Source of the DNA: Sphingomonadales bacterium
Lineage (GTDB): Bacteria > Pseudomonadota > Alphaproteobacteria > Sphingomonadales > Sphingomonadaceae
Direction: 5' to 3'
NCBI GenBank assembly: GCA_016704425.1
Contig: JADJAC010000002.1
Span: 248,001-312,000 of the forward strand
DNA length: 64,000 nt
Positions 62,923 through 64,000 of the stretch are shown here, in pieces. The notes beneath the pieces are model-generated. The model was given only the letters and a program-made list of their open reading frames with translations. It did no database searches and had not been told where the DNA came from. Both the position numbers and the translations under genes were made by a program. Position 1 is the first letter of the stretch. Each line of letters opens with the position of its first letter.

Positions 62923-64000
62923 ATGGCAACAGGAAAAATCACAAAGCGGTCTGTCGAGGCCATCATGCTCCCTGCTGAGGGAAAGCGTGAACACCTGTGG
63001 GACGATACCCTCAAGGGGTTCGGGGTGATGGTGACTGACAAGGGTGTGCGATCATATCTCGTCCAATATCGCGTTGGCGGGCGTGGCGCCCCTACTCGCC
63101 GAGTCACAATTGGTGGTCACGGCAACCCGTGGACGGCTGAAAAGGCTCGCGACCGCGCTGAGGAAATCTTGGAGCAGGTCCGCCGCAAGATCGACCCATT
63201 CGATGCGCAGAAGTCTGCCCTGGCGGAGGAGCGTGAGGCAAAACGCCTGGCAGCGCTGGAAACGGCGCGACAATCGCGATTGATCTTCGAAGAGATTGCG
63301 AACCGCTACATTGACGGCGAGGCCAAAAAGAAGCTGCGCACCTGGGCCGAGGTCAAGAGTGTAATTGACCGTGACCTTATGCCATCATTGCGCGGCAAAC
63401 CCCTCACGGCGATCAGCAGCGCCGAGATAAGCGACATCCTGGAAGAAATTGCCGAGCGGAGCCCGAGCGCGTCGCGGAAGGCATATAACGCGCTATCTGC
63501 TGTGTTCGGGTATGCTACGCGCAAGGAACGCTCCATATTCAAGACACACCAGTCGCCGTTGCGGGAAGTTGACTCGCCTTCGGTCCTACCGCCTCGCCAG
63601 CGCATTTTGAGCGACGGAGAACTGCGGCTTATCTGGTCCTCAGCAGGTGATTTGGGTTGGCCATTCTGTGAGATCGTTCGTCTTCTGATCGCGACCGGCC
63701 AGCGGCTTAGAGAAGTTGCTCACGCTCCGTGGACCGAATTTGACCTACCGCACTCCTCGTGGACCATTCCGGGCACGCGCACGAAGAACAAGCTACCGAT
63801 GCTGGTGCACCTGAACGAACCGGCCCGCGCGATCATCAAGAACCTACCGCGCGTCATGAATGACGGCGATTTTCTGTTCTCGACAACAGGCAAGACTGCG
63901 GTGAGCGGATTCAGTCGGGCCAAGCGGCGGCTCGACGCTCTCATGCTCAAGGCGCTGCGCGGGGCCGCGAAAAAGGCAGGAGAAGATCCAGACGCGGTAA
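62923..64000 (+). CDS. P4-type tyrosine integrase, truncated by window edge
   Basis: At least 359 residues are visible. The N-terminal Arm-DNA-binding DUF4102 domain (KITKRSVEAIMLPAEGKREHLWDDTLKGFGVMV) starts the protein; a core-binding domain follows (about residues 125-210), then the catalytic domain with the first Arg in LLIATGQRLREVAH. The HxxR and Tyr boxes lie beyond 64000. It should integrate the element at tRNA-Arg(CCT). Start ATG at 62923, no strong ribosome-binding site. Confidence 0.9.
   Translation, partial: MATGKITKRSVEAIMLPAEGKREHLWDDTLKGFGVMVTDKGVRSYLVQYRVGGRGAPTRRVTIGGHGNPWTAEKARDRAEEILEQVRRKIDPFDAQKSALAEEREAKRLAALETARQSRLIFEEIANRYIDGEAKKKLRTWAEVKSVIDRDLMPSLRGKPLTAISSAEISDILEEIAERSPSASRKAYNALSAVFGYATRKERSIFKTHQSPLREVDSPSVLPPRQRILSDGELRLIWSSAGDLGWPFCEIVRLLIATGQRLREVAHAPWTEFDLPHSSWTIPGTRTKNKLPMLVHLNEPARAIIKNLPRVMNDGDFLFSTTGKTAVSGFSRAKRRLDALMLKALRGAAKKAGEDPDAV

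Larger units (their letters stand above)
62730..64000. mobile_element. left end of a second tRNA-Arg-linked element (continues past the window)
   Basis: A partial tRNA-Arg(CCT) at 62730-62786 is followed by a 14-bp palindrome and a P4-type integrase reading right. The layout is the usual start of an integrated island; the right boundary is outside the window. The gap 62787-62922 holds only the palindrome GCGTAATATTACGC (62796-62809). Confidence 0.65.

Overview
The window reads as chromosome from a Sphingomonadales-type alphaproteobacterium. The evidence is a large TonB-dependent receptor beside acyl-CoA catabolic genes, the lepB-rnc-era housekeeping run, an ScfR-type regulator beside a propionyl-CoA operon, and a moderately GC-rich codon pattern. 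The genus cannot be fixed from the sequence alone.

Positions 1-11.4 kb hold acyl-CoA and aldehyde catabolism. A plus-strand set (CaiB-type CoA transferase cut by the window edge, acyl-CoA dehydrogenase, FAS1-like hydratase) resembles a mesaconyl-CoA module. Next come a lactonase-type hydrolase with a small partner, an MFS carrier, a minus-strand enoyl-CoA hydratase/acyl-CoA ligase/aldehyde dehydrogenase operon, and a TonB receptor. From 11.4 to 13.2 kb an IS3-family element has removed the 5' ends of both neighbouring genes, a cytochrome-like gene and sdaA.

Positions 13.2-27 kb carry formaldehyde dehydrogenase (adhC-type), alanine dehydrogenase with a divergent Lrp regulator, two RNase Z-like/membrane genes, a DsbA-like protein, a DUF1330 protein, a secreted trypsin-like protease, a TIR-TolB-TPR signalling protein and a GGDEF-EAL protein. 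From 27 to 32.3 kb come a class III PHA synthase with a very short PhaE-like partner, a GNAT acetyltransferase, a second CaiB protein, a thiolase and a cyclase-family hydrolase.

Positions 32.3-42.4 kb are a propionyl-CoA to succinyl-CoA operon: pccB, epimerase, an enoyl-CoA hydratase paralogue, methylmalonyl-CoA mutase, metY, pccA and a MAPEG gene. It lies opposite an ScfR-type regulator, with TTTGCAAA repeats in the shared promoter. From 42.4 to 54.8 kb lie an SDR, acs, a decayed extradiol dioxygenase, gor, a retropepsin-like protein, pgi, lepB, rnc, era, sir2, dapB, nth and a DUF6491 protein.

Positions 54.8-60.8 kb hold a compact integrative element. It sits in the 3' end of tRNA-Arg(CCG) and is bounded by a 50-bp direct repeat. 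It carries a tyrosine integrase, an AlpA-type factor, a run of small overlapping genes, an HUH Rep-like protein with a long hairpin in its 5' region, and a secreted PDZ cargo protein. After one TpsB-type outer-membrane gene, a second integrase begins beside a 3' fragment of tRNA-Arg(CCT) and runs off the right edge. The two elements mark an accessory-DNA hot spot.
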